A DNA stretch of 64,000 nt from Peptostreptococcus sp. D1 (GTDB lineage: Bacteria; Bacillota; Clostridia; Peptostreptococcales; Peptostreptococcaceae), in assembly GCF_900112955.1 (NCBI RefSeq), contig NZ_FONP01000002.1:62001-126000 (forward strand), given 5' to 3'. Shown here piece by piece: positions 16,371 to 25,564 of the stretch. The notes below the pieces were generated by a model. That model saw nothing but the letters and a program-made list of their open reading frames with translations. It was not told where the DNA came from and did not search any database. The first letter of the stretch is position 1. Each line of letters opens with the position of its first letter. The position numbers and the translations under genes are program-made.

Positions 16371-18707
16371 TTCATAGACTCGTTGTTTTCCATACAACGG
16401 TATTCTTTTTGAATTACTTTTTTGCCATCCATCAATTTTTTGCATAATACCACCTAGTTCATAAGAGTCTATTTTTTTCATAACAGAAGGATCTTTTCCA
16501 AAGCACTCACACCATATTTCCATATTACAAACAGTAGTCCTTCTCACAATCCCCTTTTTAGCCATACCGGATACTCCGCTATCGCTAAGATAATTCCTTC
16601 TTTCATATAGATCCATATCGTCCCAGTCATCTGGAAGGAGCGTGTCTAAATACTCACGAACAAGACCTTCTCTTTCATCAGATTCCATAGCATCCGCTTG
16701 CTTAGATCTAGCAAGTACTGCCGTATCACCTTCAAGATATAATTTTTCACCCATTTTATATAAATGAACAGCCTCTGCCCATATCTGCTCCACTTCATCC
16801 TTTGTTATCTCCCATGATTTTTTCTTTGATTTACCATTAACACTAACTGGCCAAAACCTACGGTTGCCTGTGATGTCACGAAGGAAACCTGTCTCAGAAT
16901 TAGTAGACCCAACAATGATACACTGTCTGGGATGACTCTCTACAGTTTTTCCATAGGATGGTCTATACTCGTCATCTGTACGGCTAATAAATGATTTTAC
17001 CGACTCGATATCAGCTTTTTTCATGCCGGCAAGTTCTCCAAGTTCTAGTATCCAGTAACCTTGAAGTTTTTCTGCTCCAGACTTATCCTTCATATCTGTC
17101 AATGTCAAACTGTCAGAAAACCAATCTCCAGCGAGCCTTGAAAAGAAAGTGGATTTACCTATTCCTTGAGCACCATTTAGAATTAAAACGCTATCAAATT
17201 TAGTTCCTGGTTTATATATTCTTGCTACAGCTGCAACAAGTGTTTTTCTACTAACTGCTCTCGTGTAATCAGTATCCTCTGCACCAAAATAATCGATAAG
17301 GATAGTATCAATCCTTGAAACTCCGTCCCAAGCAGAGAGACCATTCAGATAATCCCTTATAGGATGAAACCTTCTATCGTCTGCAACTTTTGTAAAAGCT
17401 ACATCATGATTTCTAGTAGAAAAGGTTACATATTTTACATCAATTAGGGCTTTCATCTGAGCAGTATCAGCATCCCTCCAGAACTTATTATCTCTTGGTC
17501 TTTCCCAAGGCACAGAACCAGTGACCTGTATTCTACTTGCCATTTCGTTATATCCAAAATTCGCAAAGTCAGGATCGTTGTTTAATATGAGCATTTCATT
17601 CCAGACGCTATTTTCTAAAACCTTACTTCTAGGCTGTAATTTCAGCTTTAATCTCCAGTCTCCATCTTCTTCATCTAAACTTTTGAAATCATCTTCCGCT
17701 TGCTTTTTCTTTTCATCTGCTATCTGAAGTTTCACACTATCTAAAGTAATAGCAAACTTGGACATAGCATTAAAAGATTTTTTCGGATCATCATCATAAA
17801 ATTTATGGATTCTAACAAGATCAAAGGCACTTAAAAGTTTAAGATAGGCTGGATCTTTTGCATGATGGCTATAGGAAAACTTCCCTTCATGAATTAAAAG
17901 ACCGGGCTGACTTTGTGATTCAAAATACCTATACCTATTTTCCATATCAGATGTTTCATAAATATCAGAAAGCAGTTCCTCAATTACAGTGTTTATGGGA
18001 TAAAAAGCCCTATTAAAAGCACCTACTATTCCCTCTTTTTCAAGTGGGTCTGCCTGCTTTTTATCGCTAATGCCTCTTGCTACACTTTCTCTAGAAGATG
18101 TTGGTAAAAGCGTTGGATCAGTCCATTCTGGATGAGCTAATAAAATATCATCTGGATTTAGAATAGTCCCATCTACTTTTTCAAACACAAAATCACCATT
18201 AGAGGGTGTGGTCGGCCAATACATAAGTTGTTGTGGTCTATAGGAGCATTCATCAAACATATCTATCTCCCAGTCACTTGCAAAATATCTTGATACCGCT
18301 ACATACTCTTCTGGTGTAATATTTCTAGATAAGGGCACAATTATTCTAAGCCTTGGCTTTTCTTTTGTATGGCTATGGGTTGTATAAAGACAGGATGTGA
18401 AAGTGCAAAGCATGGTAAATCTATCAATAAAGTCAATATCAGCTTGGTCAACATCTAGTGTAAGCATAGAGCGACATTCTACATTTTCACCCTTTCTGCT
18501 TCCACCTTTAAGACTTCCTCCAACAAATCCACCTTTGTCCTTAACCCTATCCTTTTCACTTTTTGGAAGCTTAGGGTATTCTTCTTTTGTCTCTGAAGTA
18601 TAAATTGTTGTAGATAGTCTTTTACATAAATCATCAAAGCTTATCTCTTTATTGGTCCACTTCTTAGCAAAGCAGCTACTTCCATATGCAATTTTTAGTT
18701 TCTGCAC
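16356..18707 (-). CDS. VapE-like primase-helicase
   Basis: 783 residues. The N-terminal 230 residues resemble the primase-like region of phage replication proteins (CRSMLTLDVDQADIDFID, RLRIIVPL, SYRPQQLMYWPT). The C-terminal half is the VapE superfamily 3-type ATPase with Walker A LNGAQGIGKSTF, Walker B WILELGELAG, sensor IIVGSTNSETGFL and the arginine finger NRRFWPV. It should unwind the origin and prime synthesis. It lies beside the iteron-like region. Start overlaps the upstream gene by 32 bases. Intact. Confidence 0.9.
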   Translation of the reverse strand: MQKLKIAYGSSCFAKKWTNKEISFDDLCKRLSTTIYTSETKEEYPKLPKSEKDRVKDKGGFVGGSLKGGSRKGENVECRSMLTLDVDQADIDFIDRFTMLCTFTSCLYTTHSHTKEKPRLRIIVPLSRNITPEEYVAVSRYFASDWEIDMFDECSYRPQQLMYWPTTPSNGDFVFEKVDGTILNPDDILLAHPEWTDPTLLPTSSRESVARGISDKKQADPLEKEGIVGAFNRAFYPINTVIEELLSDIYETSDMENRYRYFESQSQPGLLIHEGKFSYSHHAKDPAYLKLLSAFDLVRIHKFYDDDPKKSFNAMSKFAITLDSVKLQIADEKKKQAEDDFKSLDEEDGDWRLKLKLQPRSKVLENSVWNEMLILNNDPDFANFGYNEMASRIQVTGSVPWERPRDNKFWRDADTAQMKALIDVKYVTFSTRNHDVAFTKVADDRRFHPIRDYLNGLSAWDGVSRIDTILIDYFGAEDTDYTRAVSRKTLVAAVARIYKPGTKFDSVLILNGAQGIGKSTFFSRLAGDWFSDSLTLTDMKDKSGAEKLQGYWILELGELAGMKKADIESVKSFISRTDDEYRPSYGKTVESHPRQCIIVGSTNSETGFLRDITGNRRFWPVSVNGKSKKKSWEITKDEVEQIWAEAVHLYKMGEKLYLEGDTAVLARSKQADAMESDEREGLVREYLDTLLPDDWDDMDLYERRNYLSDSGVSGMAKKGIVRRTTVCNMEIWCECFGKDPSVMKKIDSYELGGIMQKIDGWQKSNSKRIPLYGKQRVYERNDR

Positions 18708-19053
18708 TGCTTTCTACCTCCTTAAGCTCTTCTGAAAAATATCTAATTTTATACTTTCTTTTAATTGCCTTCTTTATTTCACACTCCATTCCTTTTGATA
18801 TATGCTCTCCAAAGACCCAAACTTCCCTACACTTATCCATCAATACGTTTCCGAATTTAAGACCAAGCTTTCTGTCTTTTGGAATGCTATCATCAAGAAA
18901 CTGAGGAAACAAAAGATGAGGAGCAATGGGAATGTATCCCTCATCTACAGCAAACCTTGAATACTTTCTTGCAGACAAAATATTTTTATGTGTGTCTCCG
19001 GCAAAGGGAGAACACACATATACAAGGGGCATAAATTTACTATTTTTCTTCAT
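18676..19053 (-). CDS. DUF7768/DUF4406-type nucleoside deoxyribosyltransferase-like protein
   Basis: 125 residues. VYVCSPFAGD at the start, then ARKYSRFAVDEGYIPIAPH, LLFPQFLDD and CREVWVFGEHISKGMECEI follow the Rossmann-like fold of nucleoside 2-deoxyribosyltransferases, with the conserved Asp and Glu positions kept. Phage members are thought to handle nucleotides or NAD-like ligands, but activity is unproven. It sits inside the replication operon. Confidence 0.78.
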   Translation of the reverse strand: MKKNSKFMPLVYVCSPFAGDTHKNILSARKYSRFAVDEGYIPIAPHLLFPQFLDDSIPKDRKLGLKFGNVLMDKCREVWVFGEHISKGMECEIKKAIKRKYKIRYFSEELKEVESSAETKNCIWK

Positions 19054-19258
19054 AGGATATACCTCCTATCATTTTCTTGCTACAATCCTCACAAAGTACG
19101 GCCGTACTACAAAGGTCACCTTCTCCATCAGATATCACATCTTCAAGGTTTACCTGAACCTCTCTACCGCATTTAGGACATATACAAAATACATTCTCAT
19201 CGTTGATTTCAATCTTTGTTTCTGCTGTATCGCTTATTTTTTCTTTTACATAAAACAT
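19040..19258 (-). CDS. small zinc-ribbon protein
   Basis: 72 residues with two Cys pairs (CICPKCG and CEDCSKK), the layout of a zinc ribbon. The rest is acidic. Overlaps the next gene by 14 bases and belongs to the same operon. Function unknown; a DNA-binding or adaptor role is likely by fold only. Confidence 0.65.
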   Translation of the reverse strand: MFYVKEKISDTAETKIEINDENVFCICPKCGREVQVNLEDVISDGEGDLCSTAVLCEDCSKKMIGGISYEEK

Positions 19259-19349
19259 ACTATTTATCCTCCCTTATCTTAGTTGCTTCCATATGAGGCT
19301 TATATTTTTTTGTATTAACTCTTTCATAAAAAATATAAAAGTAGGGCTT

Positions 19350-19385
19350 TGCCCTCTAATAGTGAAAGGACAAAACCCTAGCTTT
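19350..19385 (-). terminator. terminator after the polymerase gene
   Basis: Arms TAGGG..TTG.CC and GG.CAA..CCCTA make a long hairpin, followed on the minus strand by TTTTATATTTTTT. It would end or attenuate transcription between the polymerase and the downstream replication genes. Confidence 0.65.
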
Positions 19386-19400
19386 TAAGAACCAATAGGT

Positions 19401-21392
19401 CTAATCTTTTTTATAAAAATTACATTCATAGCCATCTGCTCTAAGAAGGAGTCCATCTATCCACGGAGGAGTTTCTCCCAACTTCTTACAAATAGCATCT
19501 ACTGACAAACCCATACTTGCTTCAATAATTATTTCATCATGGACATGAGCACATATAAGGCAGTAGGATAAATTATTCAAAGCATAAGCTAAAATATCAC
19601 GGCTTATAGCCTGAACAATATTCTCTACAAACTTAGGTCCATAGCTTTCTATCCTGCCCCACTTTTTCCCTGTAGTTATACCCTCATAAGTAACATTTTC
19701 TCCTCCGAACCTATTTTCACCTATTCTTGGTTTCACATAGGAAAGCCTCCTGCCACTTGGAAGTTCAATAAAAAGCATGGCACTTTGATATATGAATTTT
19801 ATATTTCTAGTTTCAGTAGTAGTCTTTTCTTTTATAGAAGTCTTTATGCATTTATCTACCTCCCACCAAAACCTAACAATATTAGAATTTGCTGCTCTCC
19901 AAGAATCTACAAGTGGCTGAAGTTCCTCTTCTAAAAGTCCCATTTCAAGAGCTCCCATTGAAGTTAGTGCTCCAGTACCTCCACCGTATCCAAGAGCAAG
20001 TTCAGCAATTTTCCCTTTTTGCCTAAGTTCTGCATTTATCCCATGCTTTTCTACAGGAACTCCAAACATGGCTGATGCAGATGCACAGTAAATATCTCCA
20101 TTATTTTCAAATACTTCACTTCTCCATTTTTCCTTAGCTAAAAAGGATAGGACTCTTGCTTCTATAGCAGAAAAATCAGCTACGATAAATTTCATGCCTT
20201 CTCTTGGGATGAAAGCAGTTCTAATAAGTTGTGATAAGGTATCTGGAATATCTTCATATAGCATGGTCATTGCTTCATAATCTCCCATGTCCACTAAGTC
20301 TCTAGCTTCTTTTAAATATGGCAAATGGTTCTGTGGTAAGTTCTGGAGCTGAATGAGCCTACCTGCCCATCTTCCACTACGACTTGCTCCATAGAATCGA
20401 AACATTCCCCTTGCTCTTTGGTCCTTACATACTGCATTTTCCATAGCCTGATACTTTTTAACCGATGACTTTGCTAATTTTTGCCTAATTTCTAAGACCT
20501 CTTTTATATTCTTAGGTACTGTTTCAAGTAGACTAGCTACAGATTTTTTATCTAAACTTTCTGCTAGAATTCCTTGTTCTTTTAGCCACTCTTTCATCTG
20601 CATCACACTATTGGGATTATCAAGACCTGTTATACTTTTTAGTTTTGAAATAAGAGTATGCCTAGTAGATGAATCAAAGGCTATGGCATTTTTTGCCATG
20701 TTAAGATCAACTTTGATACCTCTATCATTTATCTCTTGGTCTAGGTAAAACTCATTCCAGACAAATTCTGGAACTGGAAATTTTTTTAACCTAGCTTGAA
20801 TTTCCATCTCGGCCTTAACATCACGAATGTTATATTTTATAAATCTATTCCATTTTTACCTAGCATCACATGGTAAATTTCTATCTCTATAGCCATTTGT
20901 CTTTGTAGGTTTACAAGGCACACAAAAATATTTTATTAAATCCTTTCCCTCTTTTAGCTTCTGCTCTTCAAGCCCTAGTACTGTTCCAGCATTTTCTAAT
21001 GATAATGGTAATCCCATATACGCACACCAAGTCATCGTGCATTTCCAAGAAACCGGCGAAAGATAATCCCCCACCGTATCTTCTGCAATGCTGTAACTTA
21101 TAAACTTCTGCGGATAATATCGTCTCAGATACTCCGACAGACATATTCTTTCAAACTGACTGTTAAATGCCCACTTTGTAATATTTTCATTGGTTAGTGC
21201 ATCTATAATCTCATCCGGGATCCGTTCTCCCTGTGTCAGGTCAACCACCTGCACCACCTGTTCATCTGCCGAATAGCCAAACAGTAAGATTTCAAAATTC
21301 GGAGACTGGACATACTTATACACACCACACTTCTGCAAATCCACATCGGAATAACACTCTATGTCGATTGATAATTTTTTTATACTAGCCAT
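19401..21392 (-). pseudogene. phage family A DNA polymerase, one in-frame TAA
   Basis: The first 178 codons encode the 3'-5' exonuclease-like part (LSIDIECYSDVDL with the acidic metal ligands, KWAFNSQFE, then an EDTVGDYLSP segment). The remaining frame encodes the polymerase domain: motif A FSAIEARVLSFLA, motif B region ELALGYGGGTGAL, motif C HVHDEIIIEA. The two parts lie in the same frame, separated only by a TAA at 20856-20858 between NLPCDAR and KWNRFIKYNIRDV, a segment continuous in relatives. All catalytic residues remain, so a single nonsense change inactivates it, unless translation restarts downstream. Confidence 0.87.
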
Positions 21393-21904
21393 GAATAAGA
21401 TCTCCTTTTCTTTATTGCACTTATAACAGACGAAGATACACCATACATTCTGGCTAGCTCAGAACCTTTAATTCCTGCAAATAATCCAAATCGTATCTGC
21501 TGAACATCTTCCATAAATAATTTTCTCCATTTTCCGCCTTGATAATAAACATCGAGTATATTTTCAGTTCTTGTTCCATATCTGAGATTTTCTAGTCTAT
21601 TATCTTTGGGATTCCCATTGATATGAAGGATTTCCACACCCTCCGGTGTTTCTCCTACGAAGGTTCTCATTACCAACTGATGCACAGGAGATCCAATAGC
21701 CCCATGACCTAGCACAACCGAAACATGACCGTTTTTGCAAAATTGTCCCGGCTTTAAGACTCTACCAGATACCTTCCTTCTAAATTCATTGCCTGAATAG
21801 TGGCATCTTCCTCTAACATATCGATCTAAACTCCTAATTCTCCCCATATTACTTGCTTGATATTTCCCCTCATAACCAGGAATATCTCTCCATACTTCAT
21901 CCAT
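21380..21904 (-). CDS. free-standing HNH homing endonuclease (NUMOD4 type)
   Basis: 174 residues. The N-terminal NUMOD4 motif (VWRDIPGYEGKYQASNMGRI) is followed by an HNH domain (VHQLVMRTFVG, EILHINGNPKDNRLENLRYG) and a C-terminal helix-turn-helix (GSELARMYGVSSSVISAIKKR). It overlaps the polymerase start by 13 bases and separates it from DUF2815. Such enzymes spread by cutting phages that lack them and often settle beside polymerase genes. Confidence 0.88.
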   Translation of the reverse strand: MDEVWRDIPGYEGKYQASNMGRIRSLDRYVRGRCHYSGNEFRRKVSGRVLKPGQFCKNGHVSVVLGHGAIGSPVHQLVMRTFVGETPEGVEILHINGNPKDNRLENLRYGTRTENILDVYYQGGKWRKLFMEDVQQIRFGLFAGIKGSELARMYGVSSSVISAIKKRRSYSWLV

Positions 21905-22054
21905 TTCATCACCATCCTAAAAAGTAAGGCGGCAAGATTGCTCCTGCCACCCCACCGTCATTTCTTATACCTGTTTTTACTTGAAATCGTTCATTCTCTT
22001 TACGATTACCAAAATTGCCCGTGCTGTTTCCATGTGTTGTCACCTGTCCCTTTC

Positions 22055-22627
22055 TTAAGATAAAAAGTCATCTGTATCTTCATCTACATCTGCAAAGTCA
22101 TCTTCTGCTCTGGATTTTCCACCAAGAGGTTCTCCATCAGAAATCTTCTGCAGATTGTTAAGCCCTACTGCGATACCCTTGTTTCCATTGGAATTAAAGG
22201 CATAAAAGTTGATACTCGCACGTCCATATACACCGCTATATACTTCACTACGGTCAATGATTTCTTCACGGTTGGCATCTACAATTCCAGGTGCAGCTAT
22301 ACTATTCGCATTAATAAAATAGCTATCCTTATATGCCTCATCATCTGGTCTTTCTAAATCCCCATCCCTAAGTGGAGTCTTAATAGATTTAAGTGCAGGT
22401 ACGCTCTTTCCGTTACCTTTGAGCTTAGATTCCCCCTCTTCATAAGCTGCCTTAATTGCCGCTTCAATCTTTGCAACTGTCTTAGTATCAGACTTTGGTA
22501 TAATAAGGCTTACACTGTATTTAGGTGTACCACCATTAATAGATTTTGGATCCCATACATTTGCATAACTCCATCTTGTCTTTGGTCCTGTAATAACTTT
22601 TGTTGGGTTCTTATAATTCATTGTCAT
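22055..22627 (-). CDS. DUF2815 single-stranded DNA-binding-like protein
   Basis: 190 residues of DUF2815, an OB-fold family that takes the place of SSB in this replication module. Family features are the start NPTKVITGPKTRWSYANVW, YSVSLIIPK, and GVYGRASINFYAFNSNGNKGIAVGL. The acidic C-terminus (DDFADVDEDTDDFLS) resembles the partner-binding tail of SSB proteins. It follows DUF2800 by four bases. Confidence 0.85.
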   Translation of the reverse strand: MTMNYKNPTKVITGPKTRWSYANVWDPKSINGGTPKYSVSLIIPKSDTKTVAKIEAAIKAAYEEGESKLKGNGKSVPALKSIKTPLRDGDLERPDDEAYKDSYFINANSIAAPGIVDANREEIIDRSEVYSGVYGRASINFYAFNSNGNKGIAVGLNNLQKISDGEPLGGKSRAEDDFADVDEDTDDFLS

Positions 22628-22631
22628 ATTT

Positions 22632-23756
22632 TTATTCCTCCATAAAATCTTCTTTTACTGAATTAAGTTCTAATCTTTTGTCTGTTCTTTTCACAAGTGT
22701 TGGTTTACCTTGAGGTTTCTTTATAAGTCCTGAAAGTAATTCTTCAAATCTTGTTTTTCCTAGTAGCTTTGTCATAGCGGTAATACCTAAAACCTTTTTC
22801 TCATATGGATCAAAGCCAGCTTTTTCTACTTTTTCTGCAACTTTCTTTTCATCAACATATTTTCTGGTCGCTCTTCCTTCTACGACTTTCCAATCATTCC
22901 ATTTCTTGCCTTCCACTGCTTTTTTCAGGGCGTATTCTTTAATATCTCCTGCCCAAGCTACTAAGTCATCTACCTTTTCTAGGATGATTTCAATTTCATC
23001 ATCTTCAAGATTCTCCGGCATCTTGAAATCATACGTTGCAAGCAAAAGATTATATTCTGCTCGTTTTCTGCATGTAGCTTTCACCTTACAAAACTGACAG
23101 TGCTCTCCGGCTTTAAAGCTGCCCTCACCAATAGCTGCAAGTTTTGCCTGTGGCATTAAAGTTTTCTCTGCCCAAGAAAGAAGAGCCTCTTTTGAGACGG
23201 TATAGGTGCTTATATGCTCTCTTCTTGGCTGGAAGATAGTCATAGTAATTTCTTTGATGTCATAAATTCCATCAAATATAGCTAGTGCTCCTAAGGCATA
23301 GCACATCATTTGAGGGTTATTATTTGCATCTACAAGGATTCCTAGACCATATTTTAGGTCAATTACAGTCAGCTTCTCATCAGATACAATAATGCAGTCT
23401 CCTGTTCCAAAACCATCCGGAACCCATTTAGAAAAGTCTAGGTGCTGCTCTATTAATATGATTGGATCTTTACAGAGGCTCTTAGCCTGTTCATACTGGG
23501 TTGCTACATAAGTAGCATACTCTTCTGATGATTCTTCCATTTCTTCATCATAATAATTTAGGTTATCCTTTGGACTTTTAACTTTTTCTCCAAGGAGCTT
23601 CCTAAGCTTATATTCACTTAAGCTATGTGCATCCGTTCCCTGCCTAGCATATTCACTTGGAATATCATTTATCTCTTTACAAAGAAGTGCTGATGGTGGG
23701 CATTCAATCCACCTTGCTGAAGATGATGCAGAAAGCACTGCATGTTTATCCGGCAT
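22632..23756 (-). CDS. DUF2800 protein, RecB-like PD-(D/E)XK nuclease
   Basis: 374 residues. Begins with the family's LSASSSARWIECPPSALL. The nuclease core has GTGDCIIVSDEKLTVIDLKYG (Asp, then D-x-K). Cys residues in HCQFCKVKATCRKRAEYN suggest an iron-sulfur cluster as in Cas4/AddB-type nucleases. Phage members act in recombination or replication beside DUF2815. Overlaps the previous gene by 11 bases. Intact. Confidence 0.87.
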   Translation of the reverse strand: MPDKHAVLSASSSARWIECPPSALLCKEINDIPSEYARQGTDAHSLSEYKLRKLLGEKVKSPKDNLNYYDEEMEESSEEYATYVATQYEQAKSLCKDPIILIEQHLDFSKWVPDGFGTGDCIIVSDEKLTVIDLKYGLGILVDANNNPQMMCYALGALAIFDGIYDIKEITMTIFQPRREHISTYTVSKEALLSWAEKTLMPQAKLAAIGEGSFKAGEHCQFCKVKATCRKRAEYNLLLATYDFKMPENLEDDEIEIILEKVDDLVAWAGDIKEYALKKAVEGKKWNDWKVVEGRATRKYVDEKKVAEKVEKAGFDPYEKKVLGITAMTKLLGKTRFEELLSGLIKKPQGKPTLVKRTDKRLELNSVKEDFMEE

Positions 23757-24054
23757 TTCCTATAACCTCCACTTCTTTTAGTAGCTCAGAATATTCTTTT
23801 GGATCTACTTCAGATAATTTATTTGCTCCGTGTTTTTCCAGAATTTCTTTAATTTCTTTTGTAAATCCATTACGTGATTTTTCAGCTAACACAGCCCTTA
23901 CATCTTCTAAGGTTAGTTCTTTCTCTGCCTTAGTTTCTACAATTTCAGTTTTAGATTCCAAGCCCTCTTTTAGCTTTTCTGAAATTACTTTTAGAATGTC
24001 ACCGCACTTATGAAGTTCATCTGCAAGAGCACATAGTTCTTTGTCTTTTACCAT
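23746..24054 (-). CDS. small coiled-coil phage protein
   Basis: About 102 residues. VKDKELCALADELHKCGDILKVI and a coiled-coil middle precede TLEDVRAVLAEKSRNGFTKEIKEILEKHG, which looks like a SAP-type or helix-hairpin element. Phage proteins like this are often misnamed as rRNA biogenesis proteins. Start chosen at 24054, nine bases after GGAG. It heads the DUF2800-DUF2815 operon. Confidence 0.7.
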   Translation of the reverse strand: MVKDKELCALADELHKCGDILKVISEKLKEGLESKTEIVETKAEKELTLEDVRAVLAEKSRNGFTKEIKEILEKHGANKLSEVDPKEYSELLKEVEVIGNAG

Positions 24055-24193
24055 ATGGACCATCTCCTTTCCTTTGACTTAAATTTCTTGTGATTTTCTC
24101 TGTAACTATCTGAATGGTAAGAAGTGTATCTGCGATTTCTCTATCGATACCACTTACGCATTTTCTAGTTTCAGATCTACATTTGTTTGTCAT
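24017..24193 (-). CDS. small phage protein, unknown
   Basis: 58 residues starting TNKCRSETRKCVSGIDREI after GGAGGT, with a helical ADTLLTIQIVTEKI segment. Similar small proteins occur ahead of DUF2800 modules, but I cannot name a family. It overlaps the next gene in another frame by about 38 bases, so its last residues are uncertain. Confidence 0.5.
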   Translation of the reverse strand: MTNKCRSETRKCVSGIDREIADTLLTIQIVTEKITRNLSQRKGDGPYGKRQRTMCSCR

Positions 24194-24315
24194 GTTTGAC
24201 CTCCTATCCGAGTGGCTTTCTTGCACCTCTGCTAGTAAAAGGACATGAGTAAATTATTTAAGTACCAAAGTTATAAAAAATCTGCACCACTTTTTTTATG
24301 ATGCAGACCTTCAGA

Positions 24316-24846
24316 TTATTTATATGGTATAAGCTTATCTTTGAGTTTTAAAAAAATCTTTTGTTTTCTCTTATTAACACCCTTTTGGCTCATACCTATC
24401 TCACTACCAATGGCTGATTCTGAATACCCTTCTCCAAATAACTTCATAATTTTCCTATCAATTTCTTCCAAGGTACTAAGTTCTTTTCTAAGAGCTTCTA
24501 AAAGTTCCCTTTTCATAAGGTCTTCCTCAATATCATATGAATCTGCAAACTCAAATTCATTATTGTCGTAAAGAGAATCAAGAGAAATATCTCCCTCTCC
24601 CTTCATTCTCTTCTCATGCTGTCTTTGTTCTTTTTTATCTTCCCTCCATAAAGGGCGCATATATTCATAGTACTGCTCCTTAGTAGCGGGTATCATAATT
24701 ACTCTGACAGGTTTGTTCCCTATCTTTTGCCATACAATTTCCTCTGATTTTAGATTAAAAGCCCTGATGGTTTCAGGTGTAACTTCCATAGGAATAAAAT
24801 ACTGCTTATCACTGTTTTTCTTTTCTTTGTCTAAATTTGTCATCAT
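24316..24846 (-). CDS. sigma-70 region 4-like early regulator
   Basis: 176 residues. The N-terminal 100 residues are basic and unlike known domains. The C-terminal 75 residues form a region 4-type helix-turn-helix (TLEEIDRKIMKLFGEGYSE, AIGSEIGMSQKGVNKRKQKIF). Proteins of this kind serve as phage or ICE-encoded transcription factors. It has a structured leader at 24850-25016 and its ribosome site (AAGGAGGG) lies inside a hairpin arm. Confidence 0.78.
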   Translation of the reverse strand: MMTNLDKEKKNSDKQYFIPMEVTPETIRAFNLKSEEIVWQKIGNKPVRVIMIPATKEQYYEYMRPLWREDKKEQRQHEKRMKGEGDISLDSLYDNNEFEFADSYDIEEDLMKRELLEALRKELSTLEEIDRKIMKLFGEGYSESAIGSEIGMSQKGVNKRKQKIFLKLKDKLIPYK

Positions 24847-24849
24847 GCA

Positions 24850-25016
24850 GACCCTCCTTCGGTCTAAAAACCGAAGTGAGAATCCACACGAGACTTTCCC
24901 TAATATTGGCCATAAGAATGAATCCTCGCTTCTTAACTGGCCAACCGTCCCAGTGGGTTGACTTTATTTTGTTGTTTATGTCTCAAAGCTCTGGGCATCG
25001 TTAGCTAGACGATGAA
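24850..25016 (-). ncRNA. candidate structured leader upstream of the sigma-like gene
   Basis: About 165 bases without a gene but with nested inverted repeats: 24996-25001/25009-25014 (CATCGT/ACGATG), 24906-24918/24930-24944 (TTGGCCATAAGAA with TTCTTA..TGGCCAA) and 24857-24863/24870-24876 (CTTCGGT/ACCGAAG). On the transcript the last hairpin contains part of the ribosome site of the sigma-like gene. I do not recognise the class; it could be an attenuator or translational switch. Confidence 0.45.
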
Positions 25017-25052
25017 CCTTAAGACAAATTTTGATTATCAAATACAATTTAT

Positions 25053-25113
25053 AAAAAAAGAGCCTAAGTAGTTTCATCAATGGACCTCTCCAATGGTTAA
25101 ACTACTCAGGCTC
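25053..25113 (-). terminator. strong terminator
   Basis: GAGCCTGAGTAGTTT and AAACTACTTAGGCTC on the minus strand pair almost perfectly, with an inner CCATTG/CAATGG stem, and run into seven T. It ends transcription seven bases after the small gene that stops at 25120. Confidence 0.85.
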
Positions 25114-25119
25114 CCTCTG

Positions 25120-25496
25120 CTATGGTTTCCATACCACACGGTTTGCTCTTAAGTATTCGCATATATTAAATTTTCCTTTACTGATTTCCTCTGATTTACC
25201 AATATGATTATGGACTGCAATCTTGCATTCCAGCATAGGTTTCTTCGGTGGAATAATCCGAATAGGTCCTATGGCCATATTGCAGGGATTTCTAGTATCA
25301 TCTGTTATCGTGTTTTCTTAAATTTACCACGATTTTTATTAGCAATTGATGGATTATATACCTGTTTTAGAAAATTAGATATTGTTAATCTTTTTCCTTT
25401 CGGACCTTCAATAACAGGATCTCCATCTTCGCCTTGATATCGCATACAAAATTTAGTGCCGTCATCAGCATAAATTGGATAATCAGTCTTTGTCAT
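25120..25496 (-). pseudogene. small early phage gene with probable frameshift
   Basis: The first part (MTKTDYPIYADDGTKFCMRYQ, then EGPKGKRLTISNFLK) has a good ribosome site (GAGGAGGG) and closes at 25305. Another frame, off by one, opens across the junction and encodes RNPCNMAIGPIRIIPPKKPM, a further CKIAVHN segment and EYLRANRVVWKP, ending at 25120 right before the terminator. Both halves look coding, so one gene of about 124 codons with a shift near 25315 is likely; two overlapping genes remain possible. No family recognised. Confidence 0.55.
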
Positions 25497-25564
25497 GAAT
25501 AACCCTCCTCTCTTAAAAAAGTCTAAAGTTAAATAAAATAACTTTTCATTTGGACATATTTATA

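Larger units (their letters stand above)
3165..25496 (-). mobile_element. degraded siphovirus-like prophage: replication and packaging modules only
   Basis: Contiguous minus-strand block of phage families in the usual clostridial order: early regulators and DUF2800/DUF2815, polymerase, VapE, VRR-NUC and SNF2 helicase, then DUF1492, HNH, TerS, methyltransferases, TerL and portal. It stops inside the portal gene, so protease, capsid, tail, lysis and integrase genes are absent. Polymerase, TerL, DUF4314 and one small gene are each broken. The AbiE pair and the Phd/RelE pair are cargo. Limits are approximate: left at the portal/ABC fusion, right near 25.5 kb, where the DUF6076 gene may or may not belong. 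Confidence 0.85.

Noticed and set aside
540-21392. In-frame TAA and TGA codons as evidence for an alternative genetic code or systematic readthrough
   Set aside because: Both codons end many normal genes in the window, other genes next to them are frameshifted or truncated, and only three genes show internal stops. Decay or sequence error is simpler.
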